In this document: one piece after another, positions 4,084-5,046 of the stretch
How positions within the stretch are numbered: the first letter of the stretch is position 1
Layout of the letters: the number at the start of each line of letters is the position of its first letter
NCBI GenBank assembly: GCA_937905915.1
Contig: CALCVR010000312.1
Span: forward strand, 1-5,046
Direction of reading: 5' to 3'
Origin: an uncultured Eubacteriaceae bacterium
GTDB taxonomy: Bacteria > Bacillota > Clostridia > Oscillospirales > Acutalibacteraceae
Length of the DNA: 5,046 bases
Made by a program: the position numbers and the translations under genes
Notes under the pieces: model-generated
Databases searched by the model: none
The model's input: only the letters and a program-made list of their open reading frames with translations
What the model was told of the DNA's origin: nothing

Positions 4084-5046
4084 ATGGAAAAAATTCAGTT
4101 ATCGGCTCCTTGCCTGTTCGGCTTAGAGGGGATACTGGCCAGCGAGCTGCGCCGCATGGGAGCGGAGGACGTCCGGCCGGACAATGGACGGGTGGATTTT
4201 GCCGGAGGGCTGGATATGCTGTGCCGGGCCAATTTAGGATCTCGCTTTGCTGAACGCATCCAGATTGAACTGGGACGATTCCCGGCAAAGACCTTTGACC
4301 AGCTGTTTGAAGGGGTAAAAGGCCTCCCATGGGAGCGATGGATTGACAAAAAGGACGCTTTTCCCGTCAAGGGATGGGCGTTGGAGTCTAAACTTTATAG
4401 CGTCCCGGATTGTCAATCCATCGTCAAGAAGGCGGTGGTGGAGCGGCTCAAGCAGAAATACGGGGTCAGCTGGTTTGAGGAGACGGGAGCCGTCCATCAA
4501 ATCCAGTTCTCCATTCACAAGGACCAGGCGTCCTTGTATCTGGACACCTCCGGTGCGGGGCTTCATAAACGGGGTTACCGTCCCGCCGCCAACCAGGCCC
4601 CCATCCGGGAGACATTGGCCGCCGCTATGGCCGATTTGGCCCATGTCCGAGGATACAGCCGCGTGTTTGACCCTATGTGCGGTTCTGGGACGCTGCTCAT
4701 TGAATCGGCACTCATTGCCCTGCGCATTGCACCGGGGCTGAGCCGCCATTTTGCCGCGGAAAAATGGGAGGGTATTTCCCAGGAAATATGGCGGAGTGAA
4801 CGTCAAAGAGCCATTGGGATGATCATCCGGGACAATGAATTTGAGGCTTTTGGGTCGGATATCGACGCCCATTCCCTAGACCTTACACTGGAAAATGCTC
4901 ACCGGGCGGGCGTCAAAGACCGCATCCGGGTGAGGAAACAGGATGTCCGAGACTTTGTGCCGGAGGGGGAAAAGGGGACGGTGCTGTGCAATCCTCCCTA
5001 CGGTGAACGCCTGCTGGACATGAAGGAAGCGGAGGACCTTTACCGC
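4084..5046 (+). CDS. ypsC: RlmL/YpsC-type THUMP-domain 23S rRNA (guanine-N2) methyltransferase, 3' end cut by window
   Basis: The first 321 residues of a class I SAM-dependent RNA methyltransferase; the frame stays open to the window edge. The N-terminal half (about 1-155) begins with a ferredoxin-like part (LSAPCLFGLEGILASELRRMGA) followed by a THUMP domain that binds RNA, then LDTSGAGLHKRGYR (153-166), a typical hinge of this family. The catalytic domain shows DPMCGSGTLLIE (196-207, SAM-binding motif I), SDID (258-261, acidic motif II), QDVRDF (286-291) and NPPYGERL (303-310, motif IV for base methylation). The E. coli homolog RlmL makes m2G2445 in 23S rRNA with its N-terminal half; that target here is inferred. 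Typical single-unit homologs have about 375-385 residues, so some 60 residues are probably missing. The start ATG at 4084 has GGGAGGG at 4073-4079. No separate promoter is evident after the preceding terminator. Confidence 0.9.
   Translation, partial: MEKIQLSAPCLFGLEGILASELRRMGAEDVRPDNGRVDFAGGLDMLCRANLGSRFAERIQIELGRFPAKTFDQLFEGVKGLPWERWIDKKDAFPVKGWALESKLYSVPDCQSIVKKAVVERLKQKYGVSWFEETGAVHQIQFSIHKDQASLYLDTSGAGLHKRGYRPAANQAPIRETLAAAMADLAHVRGYSRVFDPMCGSGTLLIESALIALRIAPGLSRHFAAEKWEGISQEIWRSERQRAIGMIIRDNEFEAFGSDIDAHSLDLTLENAHRAGVKDRIRVRKQDVRDFVPEGEKGTVLCNPPYGERLLDMKEAEDLYR

Noticed and set aside
4234..4872. A 212-codon minus-strand open frame opposite the methyltransferase
   Set aside because: The plus strand carries clear THUMP and methyltransferase motifs here. 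The opposite frame shows no family pattern and reflects the codon bias of the real gene.
1..5046. Novel defence system, CRISPR array, mobile element or tRNA gene
   Set aside because: No spaced repeats, transposase or integrase motifs, toxin-antitoxin pairs or tRNA cloverleaf were found. The genes are core housekeeping and sporulation genes plus one amidohydrolase.

Overview
This window looks like a chromosomal segment from an endospore-forming Firmicute, most likely a class Clostridia member with mid-range GC (perhaps an Oscillospirales-type organism; this placement is an inference). The support is the conserved block rqcP-yabP-yabQ-divIC-yabR, which includes two sporulation genes, together with purine-rich AGGAGG-type ribosome binding sites, a long-form HPF, and short intergenic spaces. 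All recognisable genes lie on the + strand.

Layout. Positions 4-1945 hold five small genes in the order known from Bacillus subtilis and many Clostridia: rqcP (S4-domain ribosome rescue factor), yabP and yabQ (sporulation), divIC (FtsB/DivIC-type divisome protein) and yabR (S1-domain RNA-binding protein). yabP, yabQ and divIC are tightly packed (12 and 5 bases apart), and yabQ and divIC use TTG and GTG starts. A near-consensus SigA-type promoter lies inside the 3' end of yabQ and could let the vegetative genes divIC-yabR be expressed apart from sporulation. A clear intrinsic terminator follows at 1998-2031.

A 385-residue amidohydrolase of the imidazolonepropionase-like group (2055-3212) begins only 23 bases after that terminator. 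A 221-base AT-rich gap then carries a well-formed SigA-type promoter with an A/T tract in the UP-element position. It serves hpf (3434-3970), the long-form ribosome hibernation factor. After hpf, an 11-bp GC-rich stem with a T run encloses two further small hairpins, giving an unusually elaborate terminator or leader structure. A THUMP-domain RlmL/YpsC-type 23S rRNA methyltransferase starts 24 bases later and runs off the right edge.

By theme, four of the eight genes act on or around the ribosome (RqcP, probably YabR, HPF, the methyltransferase), two are sporulation genes, one is a cell division gene and one is a metabolic hydrolase of unknown substrate. I see no mobile element, CRISPR array, tRNA, rRNA or defence system. 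The content is mostly ordinary core genome, and the points worth a second look are regulatory.
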